Part shown: positions 1 to 7,785 of the stretch, in pieces
Layout: every line of letters starts with the position of its first letter
Position numbering within the stretch: position 1 is the stretch's first letter
NCBI RefSeq assembly: GCF_010729105.1
Contig: NZ_AP022573.1
Span: 310,001-374,000, forward strand
Source: Mycobacterium saskatchewanense
GTDB lineage: Bacteria; Actinomycetota; Actinomycetes; Mycobacteriales; Mycobacteriaceae
Direction of reading: 5' to 3'
Length of the DNA stretch: 64,000 bases
Program-made: the position numbers and the translations under genes
Notes under the pieces: generated by a model
What the model was told of the DNA's origin: nothing
The model's database searches: none
The model's input: the letters and a program-made list of their open reading frames with translations, nothing else

Positions 1-424
1 CGCCACCATGCTGTGGCACGGCTCGCTCGACCCCCGGCTGCGGGAGCTGGCGATCATGCGGATCGGCTGGCTCACCGGATGCGACTACGAGTGGACGCAG
101 CACTGGCGCGTCGCGTCGCGGTTGGGCGTGACGCCCGACGATCTGCTGGGTGTGCGCGACTGGCCGTCCCATGACGGATTCGGGGCGGCCGAACGGGCGG
201 TGCTGGCGGCCACCGACGACGTGGTACTCGACGGCGTGGTGAGCGAGCGCAGCTGGGCCGCCTGTGAACGTGAATTGCTAGGTGAGAGCACGGTTCTCCT
301 CGAGCTCGTCACCGCCATCGGGGCGTGGCGCATGGTGGCCTCGCTGTTGCGTAGCCTTCGGGTCCCCCTGGAGGAGGGGGTGTCGAGTTGGCCGCCGGAC
401 GGCCGCGCGCCGAACGTGGACTGA
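1..424 (+). CDS. AhpD/carboxymuconolactone decarboxylase-like protein (5' partial)
   Basis: The reading frame is open from base 2 to the TGA at 422-424. The ATG at 8 falls inside the conserved core (LRELAIMRIGWLTGCDYEWTQH), so the true start lies upstream of the window and only the last ~140 residues are present. The core is that of the carboxymuconolactone decarboxylase/AhpD fold. Only one cysteine is visible where AhpD peroxidase partners have CxxC (G-C-D-Y-E-W), while the Glu and His of the family remain, so this is more likely a decarboxylase-like or uncharacterised member than a classical AhpD. The substrate cannot be told. The next gene follows after about 110 bp on the same strand. Confidence 0.75.
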   Translation, partial: ATMLWHGSLDPRLRELAIMRIGWLTGCDYEWTQHWRVASRLGVTPDDLLGVRDWPSHDGFGAAERAVLAATDDVVLDGVVSERSWAACERELLGESTVLLELVTAIGAWRMVASLLRSLRVPLEEGVSSWPPDGRAPNVD

Positions 425-499
425 CGGAGCGTGGATGGGTCGCGAAAGCATCCGCGGCGCGGCCGGGTGCGCCGCGCGTGCCGATGGCGCCCGCAGCGG

Positions 500-517
500 T
501 GATTGACTTATCAATCA
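500..517. promoter_or_regulatory. Palindromic operator, probably for the downstream TetR regulator
   Basis: TGATTGA-CTTA-TCAATCA is a perfect 7-bp inverted repeat with a 4-bp spacer, 21 bp before the preferred ATG of the nitronate monooxygenase gene. Size and symmetry suit a TetR dimer. The only TetR gene nearby is the second gene of the same transcription unit, so autoregulation is inferred. The palindrome contains a TTG (503) that would give a longer protein; that start is unlikely. Confidence 0.65.
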
Positions 518-538
518 GTAACTCCTAGCGTCGTGCGA

Positions 539-1663
539 ATGCGTACCCGAGTCGCCGAAATGCTTGGTGTCGAGTTCCCGATCTGCGCCTTCAGCCACTG
601 CCGCGACGTCGTCGCCGCCGTGACCAACGCGGGCGGCTTCGGAATCCTCGGCGCCGTCGCCCACAGCCCCAAGCGGCTGGAGAGCGAGCTGGCCTGGATC
701 GAGGAGCAGACGGGCGGTAAGCCTTATGGGGTCGACCTGCTGCTGCCACCCAAGTATGTTGGCGCCGAACGGGGCGGGATCGACGGCAAACAGGCGCGCG
801 AGCTGCTGCCCGAGGAGCACCGCGCCTTCGTGGACGACCTGTTGGACCGGTACGGGGTCGCGGCGCCCGCCGACGAACGGCGCGCGTCGTCCGGTGGGCT
901 CAACATCTCACCCAAGGGGTACGAACCGCTGCTCGAGGTGGCCTTCGCGCACGACATCCGGCTGATCGCCAGCGCGCTCGGGCCGCCGCCGGCCGACCTC
1001 GTCGAGCGCGCCCACGACCGTGACGTGCTGGTGGCGGCCCTGGCCGGGACCACGCGTCACGCCCAGCGGCACGCGGCGGCCGGGGTGGACCTGATCGTCG
1101 CGCAGGGGACCGAGGCCGGCGGCCACACCGGCGAGGTGTCGACCATGGTCCTGGTTCCCGAGGTGGTCGATGCCGTCGCGCCCGTTCCGGTGGTTGCCGC
1201 GGGCGGAATCGCCCGCGGCCGCCAGGTCGCCGCGGCCCTGGCGCTGGGGGCGGAGGGCGTGTGGTGCGGGTCGGTCTGGCTGACCACCGAAGAGGCCGAG
1301 ACGACCCCCGTGGTCAAGGAGAAGTTCCTGGCCGCCAGCTCGTCCGACACCGTGCGGTCGCGGTCGATGACGGGGAAGCCCGCGCGGATGTTGCGCACGG
1401 CTTGGACGGAGGAGTGGGAGCGGCCCGATACCCCCGCCCCGTTGGGCATGCCGCTGCAAAGCGCCCTGGTCAACGAGCCCCAGGTGCGCATCAACCAGGC
1501 CGCCGGCCACCCGGAGGCCAAGGCCCGCGACCTGGCCACCTACTTCGTCGGGCAGGTGGTCGGGTCCCTCGACCGCGTCCGGCCCACTCGCGCGGTCGTG
1601 CTCGACATGGTCGAGGAGTTCATCGACACCATCGGGAAGCTCGACAGCCTGGTCGAGAGATGA
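539..1663 (+). CDS. Nitronate monooxygenase / 2-nitropropane dioxygenase family flavoprotein
   Basis: A TIM-barrel FMN enzyme of the nitronate monooxygenase family, which oxidises alkyl nitronates or related substrates. Family signatures seen are an N-terminal V-E-F-P-I-C-A, an A-x-G-G-F-G-I-L-G loop, the glycine-rich A-Q-G-T-E-A-G-G-H-T-G and the phosphate-binding A-A-G-G-I-A. The ATG at 539 (374 aa) is chosen over TTG 503 because the latter lies within the operator palindrome; GTG 533 is also possible. The stop overlaps the start of the TetR gene by 4 bp (ATGA), indicating an operon with its regulator. Substrate unknown. Confidence 0.85.
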   Translation: MRTRVAEMLGVEFPICAFSHCRDVVAAVTNAGGFGILGAVAHSPKRLESELAWIEEQTGGKPYGVDLLLPPKYVGAERGGIDGKQARELLPEEHRAFVDDLLDRYGVAAPADERRASSGGLNISPKGYEPLLEVAFAHDIRLIASALGPPPADLVERAHDRDVLVAALAGTTRHAQRHAAAGVDLIVAQGTEAGGHTGEVSTMVLVPEVVDAVAPVPVVAAGGIARGRQVAAALALGAEGVWCGSVWLTTEEAETTPVVKEKFLAASSSDTVRSRSMTGKPARMLRTAWTEEWERPDTPAPLGMPLQSALVNEPQVRINQAAGHPEAKARDLATYFVGQVVGSLDRVRPTRAVVLDMVEEFIDTIGKLDSLVER

Positions 1664-2304
1664 GCGCCGGCGTCCGGCGGCGCCGCGCGGTGAGCGAGGA
1701 GGACAAGTCGCAGCGGCGCGACCAGATCATGGCGGCGGCCAAAGATGTGTTCGCGCGCAAGGGTTTTCATGACACGACGATCGCCGACATTGCCAAGCAG
1801 GCGGGCCTGGCCTACGGCTCGGTCTACTGGTACTTCGAGTCGAAGGACGAGTTGTTCCACGCGTTGATGGCTGTCGAGGAGACCGCCCTGCGCGACCACA
1901 TCGCCTCGGCGCTGGCCGGACTCGCCGGAACCAACGGGCGCGAGGCCACGCTGCGTGCCCTGCTGGAACGCTCCGTGCTTGCGACACTGGAGTTCTTCGA
2001 GGCCGACAAGGCCACCGCGAAGCTCCTGCTCCGCGACCCCTATGCGCTGGGAGAGCGATTCGAACGGCACCTGGGCGGGATCTACGAGCGGTTCATCGAC
2101 GACCTGGAAACCTTCGTCGTCACCGCCCAGGAGCGCGGCGAGGTGGTGGCCGCGCCGCCCCGGATGGTGGCGTACACGCTGGCCGCGCTCGTCGGGCAGC
2201 TGGCGCACCGGCGGCTGAGCACCGACGACGACGTCACCGCGGCGCAGGTCACCGACTTCGTCGTCGCGCTGGTTCTCGACGGCCTGCGCCCGCGCCGCGA
2301 GTGA
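1660..2304 (+). CDS. TetR/AcrR family transcriptional regulator
   Basis: 214 aa. The N-terminal helix-turn-helix spans about residues 39-62 (T-T-I-A-D-I-A-K-Q-A-G-L then S-V-Y-W-Y-F), followed by an all-helical ligand domain. ATG 1660 overlaps the monooxygenase stop as ATGA; GTG 1690 is an alternative. Translational coupling and the palindrome at 500-517 suggest it represses its own operon, with a substrate or product of the flavoenzyme as likely inducer (inference). Confidence 0.88.
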   Translation: MSAGVRRRRAVSEEDKSQRRDQIMAAAKDVFARKGFHDTTIADIAKQAGLAYGSVYWYFESKDELFHALMAVEETALRDHIASALAGLAGTNGREATLRALLERSVLATLEFFEADKATAKLLLRDPYALGERFERHLGGIYERFIDDLETFVVTAQERGEVVAAPPRMVAYTLAALVGQLAHRRLSTDDDVTAAQVTDFVVALVLDGLRPRRE

Positions 2305-2336
2305 GCTAGGCACGTGACCGGTGGGACGACCAGAGC

Positions 2337-2400
2337 CCGCGAGACATAATCCTCTGCGAGCCCGACTGGCATGTCGTCGCGAAGGTTTATGTGGTCGTGG
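2337..2400 (+). repeat. 63-bp palindromic repeat family, copy 1
   Basis: 64-bp element with left end CCGCGAGACATAA and right end TTATGTGGTCGTGG, which are imperfect inverted repeats. The centre TGGCATGTCGTCGC starts 30 bp from the left end, as in all other copies. It lies 33 bp after the TetR stop. The right arm has one extra G relative to the other copies. Confidence 0.8.
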
Positions 2401-2456
2401 CCGAGGGCCGGACGCTTGAACCCAGCCCGTCGGCGATGGACCTCGCTCGTCGCACG

Positions 2457-2519
2457 CCGCGAGACATAATCCGCTGAGGCGTTCTTCGGCGTGTCTTCGC
2501 AGCCAGTTATGTGTCGCGG
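2457..2519 (+). repeat. 63-bp palindromic repeat family, copy 2
   Basis: The cleanest copy. The arms CCGCGAGACATAA and TTATGTGTCGCGG pair with one mismatch, and the centre CGGCGTGTC begins at offset 30. It sits 56 bp downstream of copy 1 in the same orientation, within the non-coding stretch before the M-box. No reading frame is apparent in 2305-2610. Confidence 0.85.
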
Positions 2520-2611
2520 GCGGGGATCGCGCGCCGAGGGCCCGCACCTGGCCGCCCCCTGTGTGCATGCTTACAGCCAGGTAAAGATCGTGGAACACGC
2601 CCGGCAGGAGT

Positions 2612-2640
2612 TTGACCTCACCAGACCCGTCGTGCATTAT
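2612..2640 (+). promoter_or_regulatory. Predicted promoter of the M-box transcript
   Basis: TTGACC (2612-2617) and CATTAT (2635-2640) are 17 bp apart and resemble SigA-type -35 and -10 boxes. Transcription would start near 2647, just ahead of the riboswitch. Confidence 0.5.
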
Positions 2641-2651
2641 CGGTCGGGTAT

Positions 2652-2815
2652 GCACCTCGTTAGGTGAGGCGTCTACACGAATACAGGCCACTGACCCCGA
2701 ACGTCGAAAGACGCCCCGGGTCAGGACAGCTCCTCCCGGCTTAAGGGTTGAGCCCAGGTGGCTTCCGGATTACCGGACACGTCGTGTAGTGCCAAAGCTC
2801 TGACGAGAGGGGTGC
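2652..2815 (+). promoter_or_regulatory. M-box (ykoK) magnesium riboswitch
   Basis: Conserved M-box segments occur in the right order: TTAGGTGAGGC at 2660, ACAGGCCACTG, the CGTCGAAAGACG hairpin, CGGCTTAAGGGTTGAGCC, CCGGATTACCGGA, and GTAGTGCCAAAGCTC up to about 2800. A closing helix can form between 2652-2658 and about 2807-2815. M-box RNAs bind Mg2+ and switch off downstream genes when Mg2+ is ample. In M. tuberculosis one is known upstream of Rv1535, the homologue of the gene at 3094. A hairpin pairing GACGA (2802) with TCGTC (2829), followed by a T-rich run, could be the expression platform; this last point is inference. Confidence 0.9.
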
Positions 2816-2907
2816 GGACCTCCGGCAGTCGTCGGGTTTCGTTCTCCTGCGTATACACCGTGTGCGGACAACCGCATGCGCCGTGACCGTGAGGAGGTGA
2901 GGGACAT

Positions 2908-2988
2908 ATGAGTTCCAGCGATAGTCCGGACCGAAGTCCGAGCTGCGTCTCGTCCCGATCCGGTCTCCGGTACGACGATCTGCTCTGA
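2908..2988 (+). CDS. 26-codon upstream ORF between M-box and the Rv1535-type gene
   Basis: ATG 2908 lies 6-7 nt after a very strong Shine-Dalgarno stretch (GAGGAGGTGAGGG) and runs 26 codons to TGA 2986-2988. The peptide (MSSSDSPDRSPSCVSSRSG...) is Ser/Arg-rich with no transmembrane segment and resembles no family I know. It sits after the M-box and 105 bp before the next gene, so its translation could couple riboswitch state to Rho-dependent termination or to folding of the leader; this role is inferred. It is too short for most gene finders. Confidence 0.5.
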   Translation: MSSSDSPDRSPSCVSSRSGLRYDDLL

Positions 2989-3093
2989 GTCGTCGATCCG
3001 CTTGCGAGCCAAGCGGTCCGGGGTCGGAACCGCCAAGGGACGGGACGCGTCAGTCCTGTTAGTCCCCAACGGAAATCCGTCTAGGAGGTCATC

Positions 3094-3324
3094 ATGACCG
3101 CAGTTCTGTACGACGAAGTGGTAACCGTAGCGCCCGCCCCCGTGCTGACGGTGGTGCGCGACACCGACACGATCCCCGCCCAGGCGCCCAAGAAGGCGAC
3201 CCGCCGGGTCGACAAGGCTCCCGGCGACCCGCTGGTGGAGGGCGCGACCCGCCTGCTGAGCATCCCGCTGCGCCACCTGTACGCGGCCCTGTGGCGGGTT
3301 GGTGTGCTCGAAGTCCAGGCCTGA
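3094..3324 (+). CDS. Small conserved mycobacterial protein under M-box control (Rv1535-type)
   Basis: 76 aa with an excellent ribosome site (TAGGAGG 5 nt before ATG). The conserved second half (KAPGDPLVE, then RLLSIPLRHLYAALWR) forms an amphipathic helix without a clear membrane span. Position between an M-box and ileS, as well as its size, match Rv1535 of M. tuberculosis, a protein of unknown function. Control by the Mg2+ riboswitch points to a role under Mg2+ starvation (inference). A hairpin follows directly. Confidence 0.85.
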   Translation: MTAVLYDEVVTVAPAPVLTVVRDTDTIPAQAPKKATRRVDKAPGDPLVEGATRLLSIPLRHLYAALWRVGVLEVQA

Positions 3325-3334
3325 GGAGGCGTCG

Positions 3335-3373
3335 ATGAGCAGTGGGCAATCGAGGCTCCAAGGGGCCACCTGA
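3335..3373 (+). CDS. 12-codon mini-ORF ending inside the terminator stem
   Basis: AGGAGG (3324-3329) overlaps the previous stop codon and stands 5 nt before ATG 3335. The frame MSSGQSRLQGAT ends at TGA 3371-3373, which lies inside the 5' arm of the hairpin at 3358-3407. The strong ribosome site on so short a frame suggests translation serves to place a ribosome on the hairpin rather than to make a product. Function is inferred only from this arrangement. Confidence 0.4.
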   Translation: MSSGQSRLQGAT

Positions 3374-3407
3374 CCGCAGGGCCGCCTGAGGTCAGGCGGC
3401 CCCTTGG
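3358..3407 (+). terminator. Terminator/attenuator with two exclusive hairpins
   Basis: The outer arms CCAAGGGGCCaCCTGAC (3358-3374) and GTCAGGcGGCCCCTTGG (3391-3407) pair with one mismatch. Within the same bases GGGCCGCCTG (3379-3388) pairs with CAGGCGGCCC (3393-3402). The two structures exclude each other. No U-tract follows, as is common in mycobacteria. It separates the M-box transcript from the ileS leader. Confidence 0.7.
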
Positions 3408-3439
3408 AGCGAGCGTTCACCGATTTGCGGCGTTCACTA

Positions 3440-3645
3440 GAATCGGTCCAGCGGCGTCGATCCGGCCATCACCGGGGAGCCTTCGGAAGAACGGCCGGCA
3501 CGGCTCAGTAGAACCGGACGGGTGGGCCCGTCACAGCCCGAATCGAGCGGCCCCGCGCAAGCGGGGCAAGCGGGGTGGTACCGCGGCGCTCGCGCACATC
3601 GCGCGTCGTCGTCCCCGGCCAACGGCATTGGGGCGCAAAGGACGC
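3440..3645 (+). promoter_or_regulatory. ileS T-box riboswitch (translational)
   Basis: The hallmark T-box GGGGTGGTACCGCGG is at 3572-3586 with TGGTACC at 3576-3582. Stem I is the short actinobacterial type: CCGGCC (3462-3467) pairs with GGCCGG (3493-3498) and the isoleucine specifier codon ATC lies at 3468-3470. Further hairpins are GACGGG/CCCGTC (3517-3532) and CCCCGC-GCAA-GCGGGG (3551-3566). CGTCC (3610-3614) can pair with GGACG (3640-3644), which overlaps the ileS ribosome site. Uncharged tRNA-Ile should therefore free the ribosome site, as known for actinobacterial ileS T-boxes. Confidence 0.92.
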
Positions 3646-3652
3646 AATCGTG

Positions 3653-6600
3653 GTGACCGACAACGTTGACCTCGGGGACTCCGTCAGGGTCTATCCCAAA
3701 CTGGCCGGCGGGGCGCCGGACTTCCCGGCGCTCGAGCTCGAGGTGCTCGACTACTGGGCGTCCGACGACACCTTCCGGGCCAGCATCGCCCGCCGCGACG
3801 GCGCGCCGGAGTACGTGTTCTACGATGGGCCGCCGTTCGCCAACGGGTTGCCGCACTACGGGCACCTGCTCACGGGTTACGTGAAGGACATCGTCCCGCG
3901 CTACCGCACCATGCGCGGCTACAAGGTCGATCGCCGCTTCGGCTGGGACACCCACGGCCTGCCCGCCGAACTCGAGGTCGAGCGCCAACTCGGCATCACC
4001 GACAAGTCGCAGATCGACGACATGGGGATTGCCGCATTCAACGACGCCTGCCGGGCCTCGGTGTTGCGCTATACCGACGAATGGCAGGCGTACGTGACGC
4101 GTCAGGCGCGGTGGGTCGACTTCGACAACGACTACAAGACCCTCGACCTGCCCTACATGGAGTCGGTGATCTGGGCGTTCAAGCAGCTGTGGGACCAGGG
4201 CCTGGCCTACGAGGGTTACCGCGTGCTGCCCTACTGCTGGCGCGACGAGACCCCGCTGTCCAATCACGAACTGCGCATGGACGACGACGTCTACCAGAGC
4301 CGCCAGGACCCTGCAATCACGGTGGGCTTCAAGGTGATTGGCGGCGAGCTGGACGGGGCTCACCTACTGGTGTGGACCACCACCCCATGGACGCTGCCGT
4401 CGAACCTGGCGGTCGCAGTCAACCCCGAAGTCACCTACGTCGAGATCAGGGCCGGCGACCGTCGCTTCGTGCTGGCGCAGCCGCGCCTGGCCGCCTATGC
4501 GCGCGAATTCGGCGATGAGCCCGAGGTTTTGGGCAGCTACCGGGGCGCGGAACTGCTGGGCACGCGGTACCTGCCGCCGTTTCCGTATTTCGCGGACACC
4601 GCCAACGCTTTCCAGGTCCTGCCCGGCGACTTCGTGACCACCGAGGACGGCACCGGCATCGTGCACATGGCGCCCGCGTACGGCGAGGACGACATGGCCA
4701 CCACCGACAAGGCCGGCATCGCGCCGGTCACGCCGGTGGATGCGCGGGGCCGCTTCGACGCGGAAGTCCCGGATTACCAGGGGCAGCACGTCTTCGCGGC
4801 CAACGCTCAGATCATCCGTGACCTGAAAGACGGCAGCGGCCCGGCCGCCGCCAACGGCGCGGTCCTGGTGCGCCACGAGACCTACGAGCACCCCTATCCG
4901 CACTGCTGGCGCTGCCGCAACCCGCTGATCTACCGGGCGGTGTCGTCGTGGTTCGTTGCCGTCACGGAATTCCGCGACCGCATGGTCGAACTCAACCAAC
5001 AGATCACCTGGCATCCCGACCACGTCAAGGACGGCCAGTTCGGCAAGTGGCTGCAGGGCGCCCGCGACTGGTCGATCTCGCGAAACCGCTACTGGGGCAC
5101 CCCCATTCCGGTGTGGAAGTCCGACGACCCGGCCTACCCGCGCATCGACGTGTACGGCAGCCTGGCCGAACTCGAGCGCGACTTCGGTGTGCGCCCGACC
5201 AATCTGCACCGGCCCTACATCGACGAGCTCACCCGCCCGAACCCGGACGACCCGACCGGACGCAGCAGGATGCGGCGCATCCCCGACGTGCTCGACGTCT
5301 GGTTCGACTCTGGTTCGATGCCGTACGCCCAGGTGCACTTTCCGTTCGAGAACGAAAAGTGGTTCGACACCCACTATCCGGGGGACTTCATCGTCGAGTA
5401 CATCGGCCAGACCCGAGGCTGGTTCTACACCCTGCACGTGCTGGCTACCGCGCTGTTCGACCGTCCGGCGTTCAAAACCTGTGTGGCACATGGCATCGTG
5501 CTGGGCTCCGACGGGCAGAAGATGAGTAAGTCGTTGCGCAACTACCCCGACGTCAGCGAGGTGTTCGACCGCGACGGCTCCGACGCCATGCGCTGGTTCC
5601 TGATGGCCTCGCCGATCCTGCGCGGCGGCAACCTCATCGTCACCGAGCAAGGGATCCGCGAGGGCGTGCGGCAGGTGCAGCTGCCGCTGTGGAACGCGTA
5701 CAGCTTCCTGGCCCTCTACGCGCCCAAGGCCGGCGCCTGGCGCACCGATTCGACGCACGTGCTGGACCGCTACATCCTGGCCAAGCTGGCCGACCTGCGG
5801 GACGACCTGACCGCCGAGATGGAGGCCTGCGACATCTCCCGGGCCTGCGAACACCTGCGCCTGTTCACCGAGGCGCTGACCAATTGGTATGTCCGCCGGT
5901 CGCGTTCGCGCTTCTGGGAGGAAGACGCCGGGGCCATCGACACGCTGCACACCGTGTTGGAGGTGACGGCGCGGCTGGCCGCCCCGCTGCTGCCGTCGGT
6001 CACCGAGATCGTCTGGCGTGGCCTGACCGGCGGGCGCTCGGTCCACCTCACCGACTGGCCGGGGGAAGGCGTCGTGCCCGCCGATGCCGAGCTGGTCGCC
6101 GCGATGGATCAGGTCCGCGAGGTGTGCTCCGCCGCATCGTCGCTGCGCAAGGCCAAGAAGCTGCGCGTCCGCCTGCCGCTGCCGAAACTGACTGTGGCGG
6201 TTGATGATCCGCAGCGGTTGGAGCCGTTCGTGGATTTGATCGCCGACGAGCTGAACGTCAAGTCCGTCGAGCTGACCGATGCCATCGACACCTACGGCCG
6301 TTTCGAGCTGACCGTCAACGCCCGCGTGGCCGGGCCGCGCCTGGGCAAGGACGTGCAGGCCGCGATCAAGGCGGTCAAGGCCGGCGAGGGCGTCGTCAAC
6401 GCCGACGGCACCCTGACCGCGGGCCCGGCGGTGCTGCGGCCCGAGGAGTACAGCTCACGCCTGGTGGCCGCCGACCCCGAGTACACCGCGGCGCTGGCCG
6501 ACGGGGCGGGCCTGGTCGTGCTCGACGGCACCGTCACCCCCGAGCTGGAGGCCGAGGGCTGGGCCAAGGACCGCATCCGCGAGCTGCAGGAGCTGCGCAA

Positions 6601-6790
6601 GTCGACCGGGCTGGACGTGTCCGACCGGATCTCCGTGGTGATGTCGGTGCCCGCCGGGCGCCTGGGCTGGGCGCAGACCCACCGCGACCTGATCGCGGGG
6701 GAGATCCTCGCCACCGGTTTCGTGTTCGGAGAGCCGGCGGACGGGGCCGAGATCGGCGACGGCGTGCGGGTGAGTATCGCCAAGGCGTGA
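3653..6790 (+). CDS. ileS: Isoleucyl-tRNA synthetase
   Basis: Charges tRNA-Ile with isoleucine in the cytoplasm. The 1045-aa product has the HIGH-type motif HYGH at residues 68-71, the CP1 editing domain in the middle ([13 protein letters not shown] around residue 330), KMSKS at 623-627 and a tRNA anticodon-binding C-terminus. Length and sequence match the large eukaryote-like synthetase usual in mycobacteria. GTG 3653 is chosen because it gives the family N-terminus (TDN...[19 protein letters not shown]) and stands about 10 nt after AAAGGA; the longer open frame runs back into the T-box and is not coding. Expression is set by that T-box. Confidence 0.97.
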   Translation: MTDNVDLGDSVRVYPKLAGGAPDFPALELEVLDYWASDDTFRASIARRDGAPEYVFYDGPPFANGLPHYGHLLTGYVKDIVPRYRTMRGYKVDRRFGWDTHGLPAELEVERQLGITDKSQIDDMGIAAFNDACRASVLRYTDEWQAYVTRQARWVDFDNDYKTLDLPYMESVIWAFKQLWDQGLAYEGYRVLPYCWRDETPLSNHELRMDDDVYQSRQDPAITVGFKVIGGELDGAHLLVWTTTPWTLPSNLAVAVNPEVTYVEIRAGDRRFVLAQPRLAAYAREFGDEPEVLGSYRGAELLGTRYLPPFPYFADTANAFQVLPGDFVTTEDGTGIVHMAPAYGEDDMATTDKAGIAPVTPVDARGRFDAEVPDYQGQHVFAANAQIIRDLKDGSGPAAANGAVLVRHETYEHPYPHCWRCRNPLIYRAVSSWFVAVTEFRDRMVELNQQITWHPDHVKDGQFGKWLQGARDWSISRNRYWGTPIPVWKSDDPAYPRIDVYGSLAELERDFGVRPTNLHRPYIDELTRPNPDDPTGRSRMRRIPDVLDVWFDSGSMPYAQVHFPFENEKWFDTHYPGDFIVEYIGQTRGWFYTLHVLATALFDRPAFKTCVAHGIVLGSDGQKMSKSLRNYPDVSEVFDRDGSDAMRWFLMASPILRGGNLIVTEQGIREGVRQVQLPLWNAYSFLALYAPKAGAWRTDSTHVLDRYILAKLADLRDDLTAEMEACDISRACEHLRLFTEALTNWYVRRSRSRFWEEDAGAIDTLHTVLEVTARLAAPLLPSVTEIVWRGLTGGRSVHLTDWPGEGVVPADAELVAAMDQVREVCSAASSLRKAKKLRVRLPLPKLTVAVDDPQRLEPFVDLIADELNVKSVELTDAIDTYGRFELTVNARVAGPRLGKDVQAAIKAVKAGEGVVNADGTLTAGPAVLRPEEYSSRLVAADPEYTAALADGAGLVVLDGTVTPELEAEGWAKDRIRELQELRKSTGLDVSDRISVVMSVPAGRLGWAQTHRDLIAGEILATGFVFGEPADGAEIGDGVRVSIAKA

Positions 6791-6797
6791 CGGGTGG

Positions 6798-7625
6798 TCA
6801 GCCGCCGTTTCGGGTCGCGGCGGCGGCCAGCGTGACGTAGTGCATGGTGAAGCCGCCGCCGATCGAGTCGAGCGCGGCTCCCACGGCCCCCAGCACGGTC
6901 GCGACCTTGTCCGGGGCGAGCTGGGTGAGCGTGCCCATGGTCGGCAGGTGGTCCAGCCACTCGTCGCGGCTGTAATGCCGCTCCCATTCGAACCGCCACT
7001 GCTCGGGTTCGCCGAACGCGCCGGTCGCCCGGACGCCCTCGACGGCGCGCAGGAGATTGCCCTCCTGCAGGTCGAAGGCCGGGTTACCCACCTGGCTGCC
7101 GTCGGTCGGCCGGTTCTGCAGGGGCGCGTCGGGCGCCACCCGGTGCAGGGCCTCGTCGAAGGCGTCGGCGACCTCGCGCGGCGGATCGAAGACATGCCAG
7201 TACACCGCCAGCAGGCCGCGCGGCCGCAGCACCTGCGCGGCCTTTTCGGCGCCCCGCACCGGGTCGACCCAGTGCCAGGCCTGCCCGGCGACGACGGCGT
7301 CGAAAGAACGGCCCGCTGCGTCCCACTCCTCGAACTTGCCGATCTCCACCTCGATCCCGGTGCTCCGGGCGAAGTCCCCCATCCGCGCGTCCACGTCGAC
7401 GCCCAGCACCCTGCGACCGGCGGCGCGGTACTGCCTCGCCCCGATGCCCGTGCCGCAGCCGACGTCGAGGAACTCGACCCCGGGGCTGGCGGCGACGACG
7501 CGCTGGATCAGCTCGTCGGGGTAGCGCGGGCGCGCCCGGTCATACCGCGCGGCGTCCACCCCGAAGGACTCCGCCACGTCCCGGAGCCGGTGCAGCTCCA
7601 GCGAAGAAGAGGGTTCAGTCGTCAT
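6798..7625 (-). CDS. Class I SAM-dependent methyltransferase
   Basis: 275 aa. Motif I ([16 protein letters not shown]) and an acidic D-V-D in motif II mark a Rossmann methyltransferase; the A-W-H-W-V-D stretch after motif IV is common in the UbiE/trans-aconitate-like group. ATG 7625 is preferred over GTG 7634 because GGAG lies 8 nt before it. The stop is 7 bp from that of ileS, so the two genes converge. The acceptor substrate is unknown. Confidence 0.85.
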   Translation of the reverse strand: MTTEPSSSLELHRLRDVAESFGVDAARYDRARPRYPDELIQRVVAASPGVEFLDVGCGTGIGARQYRAAGRRVLGVDVDARMGDFARSTGIEVEIGKFEEWDAAGRSFDAVVAGQAWHWVDPVRGAEKAAQVLRPRGLLAVYWHVFDPPREVADAFDEALHRVAPDAPLQNRPTDGSQVGNPAFDLQEGNLLRAVEGVRATGAFGEPEQWRFEWERHYSRDEWLDHLPTMGTLTQLAPDKVATVLGAVGAALDSIGGGFTMHYVTLAAAATRNGG

Positions 7626-7785
7626 TGCTTGCACTCCGTCCTACGGCCTGGTCCGGCCAAGATGCGCCGGACGCACCCTCCACATTACGAAATGCGTTTT
7701 CCAGCAAACGATTTCCGCGGATGGCCCGGCGGGCGGGACGCGGCACGCCACGGTTGGCGGTGGGCCGCGCCTAGCATTCCCCAGT

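Noticed and set aside
1261..2304. 347-codon frame containing the TetR gene
   Set aside because: The first 133 codons are the wrong frame of the nitronate monooxygenase gene; the TetR domain begins at ATG 1660.
3575..3652. N-terminal extension of ileS
   Set aside because: It would translate the T-box itself and starts inside GTGGTACC; homologues start at the equivalent of GTG 3653.
4364..6046. 560-codon antisense frame across ileS
   Set aside because: Shadow frame caused by GC-rich codon bias; no ribosome site and low-complexity translation.
7689..7715. Inverted repeat GAAATgCGTTT / AAACGATTTC between the methyltransferase and dinX
   Set aside because: Arms match only with an extra base and no regulator is nearby; left as a weak observation, and it is not a LexA box.
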